In this document: positions 13,962-19,474 of the stretch, in pieces
Position numbering within the stretch: the first letter of the stretch is position 1
Layout of the letters: the number at the start of each line of letters is the position of its first letter
Source of the DNA: Treponema sp.
Lineage (GTDB): Bacteria; Spirochaetota; Spirochaetia; Treponematales; Breznakiellaceae
DNA: 19,474 nucleotides
Direction: 5' to 3'
Assembly: GCA_031277045.1 (NCBI GenBank)
Contig: JAISLX010000169.1
Coordinates: 1 to 19,474 of the forward strand
Made by a program: the position numbers and the translations under genes
Notes under the pieces: model-generated
Seen by the model: only the letters and a program-made list of their open reading frames with translations
The model's database searches: none
Told to the model about the DNA's origin: nothing

Positions 13962-14972
13962 ATGGCGGCGATTCATAGGGCCCCGTGCGGCGGCCTGCGA
14001 ATAGCGGGCGGCCCGCCAAAAAACCCGGTTTTCGCCCTGCTGTTCCTCGCGCTGGCCCTTTGCGGCTGTGGCGACAGAGCAGCCAAGTCCGCCGACGCCG
14101 CGTCCCGCGCACTACCGGGTTTCGCAGCCGACGCCTACAGCGCCGAAACCGCAGGCGCGGGTTTCAGCCCCCAGAGCCGCATGGAGGCGCCTCCGGCTTA
14201 CCGGGACATGGGCAGTTTGTCCGGCGAAACGCCCCAGGATCAGGCGGGTACCGCCGGCGGCGGGGAAAACCCCGCGCCGGAACAGGGGCGGAAACTTATC
14301 AAAAACGCCAGAATCCGGACAAAGGTGGACAGCCTGGAAGAAGCCGCCGCCCTGGTAGATGCCGTGCTGGAACGCTGCCAGGGTTACGCCAGCGATTCCT
14401 CGGTAAACGACAGTTCCCGGCACTACACGCTCAAGGTTCCCAGCGCCCGTTACGAGGCCGTCCTGCGCGAAGTCGGGAACATTGGAAAGATCCTCTACCA
14501 GTCGGAAACTGTGGAAGACGCCACGCTGAACTACTACGACCTTGACGGCAGGCTGAATACGCGGCTGGAACTGCTTAAAACCTTTCGGGCCTACCTGGGG
14601 AAGGCGGAAAGCATCGAAGACATTATGACCGTTGAAAAACGGATAGCGGAACTTCAGCAGGAAATTGACTGGTACGGCTCCCAACTGGCAAACCTGTCCC
14701 ACCTGATAGACTACGCGACCATCAGCCTGGAACTGCAGGGCCCGGTTTCCGAGACCGCCTACTACAAACCGTCAGTCGCGGACAGAATCGCCGAACTGTT
14801 CCGGTCCTTTGCGGATATCGCGTCAACCGCGCTGGTGGTCCTGCTGGGCGTTTTTATCTACGGCATACCGGCGCTGTTTATCCTCATACTGCTGTTCTGG
14901 GTTCTTTTCGGGCGGATCGGCCTTATCAGAAAGGTCTGGCGCCTTGCGGGTGCAAAGAAAGACCGGGAATGA
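13962..14972 (+). CDS. DUF4349 lipoprotein with C-terminal membrane helix
   Basis: A 336-residue protein. An N-terminal hydrophobic stretch (VFALLFLALALCGCG) ends in a lipobox LCGC, so Cys36 is probably lipidated. A low-complexity linker to about residue 105 follows. The DUF4349 domain starts at RKLIKNARIRTKVDSLEEA, passes through YYDLDGRLNTRLELLKTFRAYLGKAESIEDIMTVEKRIAELQQEIDWY (a predicted coiled coil) and ends in ISLEL. The C-terminus has a strong membrane helix (ALVVLLGVFIYGIPALFILILLFWVLF) and a basic tail, the usual DUF4349 layout. Function is unknown. A GGAG site overlaps the end of tatD, and the stop overlaps the dusB start as ATGA. Confidence 0.85.
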   Translation: MAAIHRAPCGGLRIAGGPPKNPVFALLFLALALCGCGDRAAKSADAASRALPGFAADAYSAETAGAGFSPQSRMEAPPAYRDMGSLSGETPQDQAGTAGGGENPAPEQGRKLIKNARIRTKVDSLEEAAALVDAVLERCQGYASDSSVNDSSRHYTLKVPSARYEAVLREVGNIGKILYQSETVEDATLNYYDLDGRLNTRLELLKTFRAYLGKAESIEDIMTVEKRIAELQQEIDWYGSQLANLSHLIDYATISLELQGPVSETAYYKPSVADRIAELFRSFADIASTALVVLLGVFIYGIPALFILILLFWVLFGRIGLIRKVWRLAGAKKDRE

Positions 14973-16039
14973 ACCACGCGATAGAGCCGGAGGCCCCCCG
15001 GTTCTACCGGCCTTTGAACGTCGGGGGGCTTTCCCTGCCGGGGAACCTGTTCCTCGCCCCGGTGGCCGGTTACACGGACCGGGCTTTTCGGTCAATGTGT
15101 ATCGACGAAGGGGCGGATCTGTGCTTTACCGAGCTTGTCTCCGCAGAATCGATTATCCGCAGCCGCCCGGACCGCAAACCTGCGGACGATCCGGGCCCGG
15201 TAAGCGCCCTGCTGCGCCGGGCGGAAAACGAGGGCGCCTACGGCATCCAGCTTTTCGGCGCGGAACCGGAGCGGGTGGGACAGGCGGCGGCCCTGCTGGG
15301 CGCCTGGCGCCCGGCGCTCATCGACATCAACGCCGGCTGCCCGGTGCCCAAGGTGGTCCGGACCGGGGCCGGGGCCGCCCTGATGCGGGACAGCGCCCGG
15401 CTTGGCCGCGTTGTGGAAGCGGCGGTCCGGGCCAGCCGGGAACACCTGGGGGGCATCCCGGTAAGCGTCAAGATCCGGTCCGGCTGGGACAGCCAGTCCG
15501 TCAATTACCGTGACTGCGCCCGCGCCGCCGTGGAGGCCGGGGCCGCCATGGTAAGCCTGCACCCCCGGACCAGGGCCCAGGGTTACGGCGGGACCAGCGA
15601 CTGGGCCCACATCGCGGACCTGGCAAGCCGGATTCCCGTGCCGGTCGCAGGTTCGGGGGACCTCTACCGCGCCGAAGACGCCCGGCGGATGTTCCGGGAA
15701 ACGGGCTGCGCCGCGCTCATGTTCGCCCGGGGCGCCCTGGGGAACCCCTTTATCTTTGGCGAAACACGATCCCTCCTCCTGGACACGGCCTACAGGCCCC
15801 CCGGCCCCCCGGAACGGATGGCCGCCGCCCTGCGGCACCTGGGGCGGCTGGCGGCGGATCTGGGGGACCGGCGGGCCTGCGTAGAGATGCGGAAGCATTT
15901 TTGCGCCTATACCAAAGCCTGCGGCGCCCGGAACGGGGCCGGCCTGCCCGGCGGCGCGGCCCTGCGGAACAGGTTCGTCCACGGGGAAACGATTGCGGAT
16001 TTTAGGCGTATCTTGGAAGAAGCCGGGATGTTATTGTAA
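14969..16039 (+). CDS. dusB: tRNA-dihydrouridine synthase
   Basis: A 356-residue FMN enzyme that reduces uridine in the tRNA D-loop using NADPH. Motifs in order are LAPVAGYTDRAFR (29-41), ELVSAESI, QLFGAEPE, the catalytic-Cys motif INAGCPVPKV (Cys124), VSVKIRSGW (Lys168), HPRTRAQGYGG (His198) and PVAGSGDLY. The order and the C-terminal helical domain (MRKHFCAYTKACGARNGA) fit DusB-type bacterial enzymes; some other Dus subgroups cannot be excluded. It overlaps the DUF4349 gene by four bases (ATGA). The coding sequence is very GC-rich, more so than its neighbours upstream. Confidence 0.9.
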   Translation: MNHAIEPEAPRFYRPLNVGGLSLPGNLFLAPVAGYTDRAFRSMCIDEGADLCFTELVSAESIIRSRPDRKPADDPGPVSALLRRAENEGAYGIQLFGAEPERVGQAAALLGAWRPALIDINAGCPVPKVVRTGAGAALMRDSARLGRVVEAAVRASREHLGGIPVSVKIRSGWDSQSVNYRDCARAAVEAGAAMVSLHPRTRAQGYGGTSDWAHIADLASRIPVPVAGSGDLYRAEDARRMFRETGCAALMFARGALGNPFIFGETRSLLLDTAYRPPGPPERMAAALRHLGRLAADLGDRRACVEMRKHFCAYTKACGARNGAGLPGGAALRNRFVHGETIADFRRILEEAGMLL

Positions 16040-16049
16040 GGGAGGTATC

Positions 16050-16133
16050 ATGCAGTTCTCCGCAGTTTTCAACGCGCCGCTCCGGGGGAAAGCCCCGGAC
16101 GGCTCAGACACACCGCAGAGGGTAGGCGCGTGA
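16050..16133 (+). CDS. 27-codon small ORF between dusB and the rhomboid gene
   Basis: A strong GGGAGG site (16040-16045) precedes ATG 16050. The frame encodes MQFSAVFNAPLRGKAPDGSD and seven further residues, and its TGA stop overlaps the GTG start of the rhomboid gene (GTGA, 16130-16133). The small size and lack of hydrophobic residues give no function. It may simply bring ribosomes to the rhomboid start, which has only a modest GAGGG of its own. Confidence 0.45.
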   Translation: MQFSAVFNAPLRGKAPDGSDTPQRVGA

Positions 16134-16759
16134 ATCCCCTGCGCCGCAGTTTTCGCTACCGCTACGACGGGGTAGCCCTCTGGCTGGTCGGCATCAACCT
16201 GGTTGTCTTTCTGGCAAAGCAGGTCTTCGGGTTATGGCAGATAGATATCCTGTTTTCCATGATCCCCGCGCAGATAGTAACCCGGCGCTGGCTGTGGACC
16301 TTCGTCACCTACATGTTCCTCCACGACGGCTTTAGCCACATATTTTTCAATATGTTCGCCCTCTTTGTCTTTGGAATCCAGGTAGAACGGCACATGGGCA
16401 GCAGGGAATTTCTGCTGTTCTACTTCGTGTCCGGCGTTCTTGCGGGATTCTTTTCATTCGTGGTCTATTTTTATTCCGGCGCGTATTATATCCAGCTTAT
16501 GGGCGCGTCCGGGGCCATTTTCGCGGTGCAGCTTGCCTACGCGGTTTATTACCCCAGATCGGTTATCTACCTGTGGGGCCTCCTTCCCCTCCGTGCCCCC
16601 GTCATGGTCCTGGGCTTTACCGCCCTGGAACTGTTCTTCATGATCACTGGCCGGGCGGGCAACGTAGCCCATATCACCCACCTGGCGGGCTTCGGCTTCG
16701 CCTGGCTCTACTTCCTCCTCCGCCTGGGGATCAACCCCATCCACGCCTGGCGGCGCTGA
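16130..16759 (+). CDS. Rhomboid-family intramembrane serine protease
   Basis: A 209-residue protein starting at GTG with six predicted membrane segments. Catalytic residues are Ser127 in GASG (125-128) and a His in AHITHLAGFG, most likely His184 by comparison with the usual AHLGG motif (His181 is adjacent). The HxxxN motif in the second segment is present (HIFFN, 70-74). Length and six-segment form match minimal bacterial rhomboids, which cut membrane proteins within the bilayer. It is the last gene of the tatD unit. Confidence 0.88.
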   Translation: MNPLRRSFRYRYDGVALWLVGINLVVFLAKQVFGLWQIDILFSMIPAQIVTRRWLWTFVTYMFLHDGFSHIFFNMFALFVFGIQVERHMGSREFLLFYFVSGVLAGFFSFVVYFYSGAYYIQLMGASGAIFAVQLAYAVYYPRSVIYLWGLLPLRAPVMVLGFTALELFFMITGRAGNVAHITHLAGFGFAWLYFLLRLGINPIHAWRR

Positions 16760-16911
16760 CAGGGCAGGGCCGGCGAACTGTGCCGGAACAAGGAAGCTGC
16801 TATACAGCAATCAAAGTGGGAATGTCCCCCGGCTACACTGAGGCGCGTAGCGCAAGACCAGAGTCGTTACGGAGGCCGGGGGCCTTTAGGCTTGAAATGT
16901 AAACAGTCCTG
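16760..16911. other. Intergenic space, convergent, with a loose inverted repeat
   Basis: No gene is seen. CCCCCGGC (16826-16833) and GCCGGGGG (16875-16882) could pair across a 41-base loop, followed by CCTTTAGG. This might terminate the rhomboid transcript, but lacks a T-run. GC-rich sequence ends here and AT-rich sequence starts at about 16,900. Confidence 0.4.
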
Positions 16912-17088
16912 TTATGTTCCATTGGGCAGTTTATTAATTATTGATGCAATTTTTTCGCCAAAAGCATCAGAAGTTTTTTCAATATAAAACTGTATATCAA
17001 ACTTTTCTGTTTCTTTTAATTTGTTATATGAATCTGGAAAATTCAATATTAAGAATTCCTGAATGTTTTTATACACCCTATTCATCAT
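16912..17088 (-). CDS. Small protein overlapping the Ntn-hydrolase pseudogene
   Basis: A 58-residue frame starts at ATG 17088 directly after AGGGAGGAA (17100-17092) and overlaps the last 11 bases of the Ntn-hydrolase gene. The ribosome site, the overlap and the equally AT-rich coding support a real, coupled partner gene. The sequence (MMNRVYKNIQEFLILNFPDS, then KLKETEKFDIQFYIEKTSDAF) appears mostly helical with no membrane segment or motif that I recognise. A longer frame from 17118 would lose the ribosome site. Confidence 0.6.
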   Translation of the reverse strand: MMNRVYKNIQEFLILNFPDSYNKLKETEKFDIQFYIEKTSDAFGEKIASIINKLPNGT

Positions 17089-18471
17089 TTTCCTCCCTGA
17101 AATAATTTTCGAAATCATGTTGATTTAATTTTATGTCGAAATAATGTTTTCTCTTAATCCAAACAAACCCATCTCCTTTTGTTATTATCGCAACATCGGT
17201 TGGACCTCCAACTGTTTCTGTATCTTTCGAGACATGTCGTTTGAAGGAAGTTAAATTTACTAAAGATTCTGCCATTTCTGCAAGGTCTGTCTTTTGTAAT
17301 GAATCAACAATTCCCATTATAGGATTTACAAAAACATTTTGTTTGAAACCTTTTATATAATCTATAAATTCTCTGTTTATATCCTCTAAAATATTTTTAT
17401 AAGACTTATCAACAACCTTTGATACAGAATCCATAACTCTTTTCACTTGAATGATTATTGTATCTTCAAAATCAGGATCTATCCCGCCCATAAAAGAATG
17501 AACCATTTCACTCTGTGCAAATGGTAGAATGGTCGCTGAATTATCTATAGAGATATTGGCCCTCTTTTCATCGGTATAAATAAATGAATTTCCTAATTTA
17601 CCATAAACATGAAAATTATAAAGAGACGGAAATATCTCTTTTTCCCCATACCCTGCGATTACAATGCCTGTATAGTTTTTAATATTTCCTTTTTGTAAAT
17701 CATTAATAAAAATCCTTATAATATTTTCTCTCTGATGTTCTGATAAAGAGTAATTTTCAAATACTTCAGGGCACCTCTAAAAACTCTAAATTTGGTCTCA
17801 AATTTAGCGTGAAAACAAACTCCCCTGTTTGATAATTCATTATACCACAAGGAATTAACGAATAGTGGCGGTTTGAAAACGTCCGAAATTTGTGCAAGAA
17901 AATGAGTTTCCAGAGGTGCCCTTCATTCATTATTTCCATTATAAGTTCTTTATGCGATAAAATCTCTATCTATTTTAAAAGTAAGTACATCATTCATTGC
18001 TTGCTGAAGATTTTGAATTGATTTAATTGTAGTACTCAAAACTTGTGATATTTATGATGGTTTTATATTTTCTTGATTTTTAAATTTTGCACGCAGATTA
18101 CTCAAAAATGTATTACGAATTAATGAGAACACCGTATAACAACTTGAACCCAATAATTCTTGTTGTGAATCATCTGAAATGTAATTAAAATTTTTGATAT
18201 ATTCTAAAAAGTTATTAACATATTCTAAAAGAGTTGGACACGAATCTGTTTTTAACGAACGTCTATATTGTTTTATTATTATTTCCCAATCAATTTTCAT
18301 GAAAGAAGCATTATTATATACCATGATACCAATTGGATGATATTTTGATAATGTAAATAGCTTATTACCAGTATTATATACTTTCTTTTCACCACCTATA
18401 TTCACGGTAACAGCACTATCTGCGGCTAAAGCTACTCCGTGGGTATTCAAGATAGCAACTTCTGCAGTCAT
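17078..18471 (-). pseudogene. Proteasome/HslV-like Ntn-hydrolase gene, broken by stop, frameshift and MITE
   Basis: The start follows AGGAGGG at 18484-18478. Segment one (18471-18055) begins M-T-A-E-V-A-I-L; counting Thr as residue 1, Asp falls at 17 (LAADSAVT) and Lys28/Lys29 follow, the pattern of HslV and proteasome beta subunits (Thr1, Asp17, Lys33). An in-frame TAA stands at 18054-18052, and the same frame continues (ISQVLSTTIKSIQNLQQAM). A one-base insertion near 17958 shifts to SHKELIMEIMNE, and a 153-bp element with a 4-bp duplication then breaks it. Beyond it the frame resumes (VFENYSLSEHQ ...) through AEMAESLVNLTSFKR and GGPTDVAIITKGDGF to TAG 17080-17078. Removing element, duplication and extra base leaves exactly 1236 bp, 412 codons. 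I recall similar unannotated proteins, but function is unknown. AT-rich, unlike its neighbours. Confidence 0.8.
17769..17921. mobile_element. 153-bp MITE with TTCA target duplication
   Basis: Terminal inverted repeats are GGGCACCTCTAAAAACTC at the left and, on the opposite strand, GGGCACCTCTGGAAACTC at the right (16 of 18 identical). TTCA lies on both sides (17765-17768 and 17922-17925). A hairpin CTAAATTT/AAATTTAG is at 17786-17807. There is no coding capacity. It is unrelated to the ANT-flanked family. The insertion point is inside the Ntn-hydrolase gene, and the host frame is continuous once it is removed. Confidence 0.85.
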
Positions 18472-18487
18472 TTAACCCTCCTGTTAT

Positions 18488-18516
18488 AGCTTATCCTTTC
18501 CATGAAGCTTTGTCAA
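18488..18516 (-). promoter_or_regulatory. Candidate promoter of the Ntn-hydrolase gene
   Basis: On the minus strand a perfect TTGACA (18516-18511), a 17-base spacer and TAAGCT (18493-18488). The -10 box is poor, and the predicted start would fall almost on the ribosome site. A second TTGACA-like box lies at 18768-18763, beyond element copy G. Confidence 0.3.
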
Positions 18517-18520
18517 TACG

Positions 18521-18645
18521 CGGAAGTTATTCGAAAACCTCAGTTCCCGAATAACTTCCCCGGAAAAACAGGAAATTTGCCGCCATGTGCGGCAAATTCA
18601 GCGGGACTTGGGAGAGAACCGCGGGGTGGGTTCCTGAACAAGTCT
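18521..18645 (-). repeat. Divergent relative of the MITE-like element (copy G)
   Basis: On the minus strand it begins AGACTTGTTC and contains CTCCCAAGTCCC near its first third, a 10-bp perfect hairpin AATTTGCCGC/GCGGCAAATT (18573-18597) where copies A-C have the terminator-like stem, and ends with a terminal hairpin GTTATTCG/GAATAAC. The order of parts is the same as in copies A-C but the sequence has diverged, and no matching duplication is found. It lies just upstream of the Ntn-hydrolase gene. Confidence 0.5.
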
Positions 18646-19032
18646 ATTTTGTTTCGCCGTTTAAATAGGCATGTTCATATTCCGTGCAACATTTTGCATT
18701 GGTATATCATAGGAATTTTCTTAAAACTATTACAGGCCTCTATTACTTCATATTCTGTCAAATGTCAAGTCCGCCTTTTATCGTTCGCGAAGAACTTTCC
18801 AAAAGAAATCGTATAACTATTTTTTCTTTCCCCGGCGTGGGCGGGGCGAAAAATTCTTTTGAATAGTGAAGGGGAAAAATTGTCTGCGGACTTGCGCGGC
18901 GGGCCGATGGTCTGCCGGATTTCATAACCCGTATCGCCGTGTGCGGCGCCCGGGTTTAACCGTACAGTCGCGGTGGAAAGTTTTGTTTTACCGGCACGGG
19001 ACGTTAGCCAGGAAAACCAGGCGCGCCGGGGA
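18646..19032. other. 387-base intergenic stretch, no gene recognised
   Basis: The left part (to about 18,870) is AT-rich with only short frames in every direction; the right part returns to GC-rich sequence. Frames of 60-73 codons lack ribosome sites and recognisable domains. Composition changes abruptly near 18,830 (CCCCGGCGTGGGCGGGGCG), which may mark the right boundary of the acquired AT-rich segment. Confidence 0.5.
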
Positions 19033-19474
19033 TCAGTTTTCAGCGGGAGGGTTCAGCGCGAGGAGTTCGGGCCGGTATTCAAAGTGAACGGTATCAAAAT
19101 ACAGCCACTTGCCGCCCCAGATGAAGCCGTGTTTTTCAAAAATTTCCACAACCGCTAGGGGTACCATCCAGCGTTTTTCGTAGGGCATCTCGAACCAGTT
19201 TTCATTCGAGTTCATGATATTACGCCAGTAATAGGTTTTACCTCCCCAGCTTTTCGCGATAAAATCCAGGGCCAGACCGTAGCTGTGGTAGCTCCGGCTG
19301 GCGGTTCCCGCGATGGGCCGCCAGTTAAAACTGCCGATGTGGCTTATGCCCGCAAGGAAACGCCGGACCTCCGCGTCGTTTTTTGCCAGAACGCTCAAGT
19401 CCCTGTCAACACGTTCTATGCTTTGCGCCGCAATTGTGTGCAGTTGAAAGGAAAAACCCGCAAGGCGTACCCGC
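19033..19474 (-). CDS. M15-family peptidase (D-Ala-D-Ala carboxypeptidase-like), N-terminus cut by window edge
   Basis: The frame runs in from the right edge and ends at TGA 19035-19033, giving 146 codons of the C-terminal part. Zinc-ligand motifs of the VanY/M15 fold are present: SRSYHSYGLALDF (His and Asp of SxHxxGxAxD) and the distal YFDTVHFEYRPELL, with the third His ligand and the family Trp-rich GGKW just before it. Such enzymes cleave peptidoglycan stem peptides in the periplasm. Upstream residues (FQLHTIAAQSIERVDRDLSV) are in frame, so an internal TTG at 19398 should not be taken as the start. The gene is GC-rich like the main chromosome. Confidence 0.85.
   Translation of the reverse strand, partial: RVRLAGFSFQLHTIAAQSIERVDRDLSVLAKNDAEVRRFLAGISHIGSFNWRPIAGTASRSYHSYGLALDFIAKSWGGKTYYWRNIMNSNENWFEMPYEKRWMVPLAVVEIFEKHGFIWGGKWLYFDTVHFEYRPELLALNPPAEN

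Noticed and set aside
18646..19158. Short plus-strand frames (60-73 codons) between copy G and the M15 gene
   Set aside because: No ribosome sites or family features; several overlap the minus-strand M15 gene.

Overview
The window looks like a chromosomal segment from a spirochaete of the Treponema/Breznakiellaceae type, possibly a termite-gut or other anaerobic treponeme. That placement is inferred from the gene set: a large single-pass TPR protein built like a spirochaetal periplasmic flagellar collar protein, an NfnAB electron-bifurcating transhydrogenase typical of anaerobes, lipoprotein-type DUF4349 and CBM48 proteins, and a hypothetical protein at the left edge. Most of the DNA is GC-rich. 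One block (about 16,900-18,500) is strikingly AT-rich and looks acquired. No rRNA, tRNA or CRISPR array was seen.

Layout. (1) 1-473 (-): hypothetical protein, cut by the window edge, with a good promoter. (2) 796-1989 (+): class I aminotransferase. (3) 2440-4721 (+): nfnA-nfnB, overlapping by one base. (4) 4804-5568 (+): short-chain dehydrogenase, then a small membrane protein. (5) 6471-8457 (-): a secreted CBM48 protein followed by a radical SAM/SPASM protein. (6) 8728-11784 (+): 1018-residue TPR protein with four 69-bp tandem repeats in an acidic N-terminal half. (7) 11793-12785 (-): xylose-isomerase-like TIM-barrel protein. (8) 13174-16759 (+): an apparent operon tatD - DUF4349 lipoprotein - dusB - 27-codon ORF - rhomboid protease, driven by a clear promoter at 13091-13119. 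(9) 16912-18471 (-): the AT-rich island, holding a broken proteasome/HslV-like Ntn-hydrolase gene and a small overlapping partner gene. (10) 19033-19474 (-): M15 peptidase, cut by the right edge.

The most notable thing is not a protein. The intergenic spaces carry a family of short non-autonomous mobile elements. Three near-identical full copies (543-687, 6189-6316, 12868-13012) each contain several hairpins, including a 15-16 bp terminator-like stem, and each is flanked by a matching 3-bp duplication of the form ANT (AAT, ATT, AGT). A 45-bp internally deleted copy (2301-2345) also has AAT on both sides, and three more degenerate relatives sit at 5573, 8592 and 18521. A second, unrelated 153-bp element (17769-17921) with near-perfect terminal inverted repeats and a TTCA duplication interrupts the Ntn-hydrolase gene. 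Removing it with one TTCA, plus one inserted base, leaves a single frame of 412 codons with one internal TAA.

The Ntn-hydrolase is the best candidate for a poorly described protein system: Thr directly after the initiator Met, Asp at position 17 counted from that Thr, and a downstream Lys pair, as in HslV/proteasome beta subunits, but in a stand-alone protein of about 411 residues coupled to a 58-residue partner.
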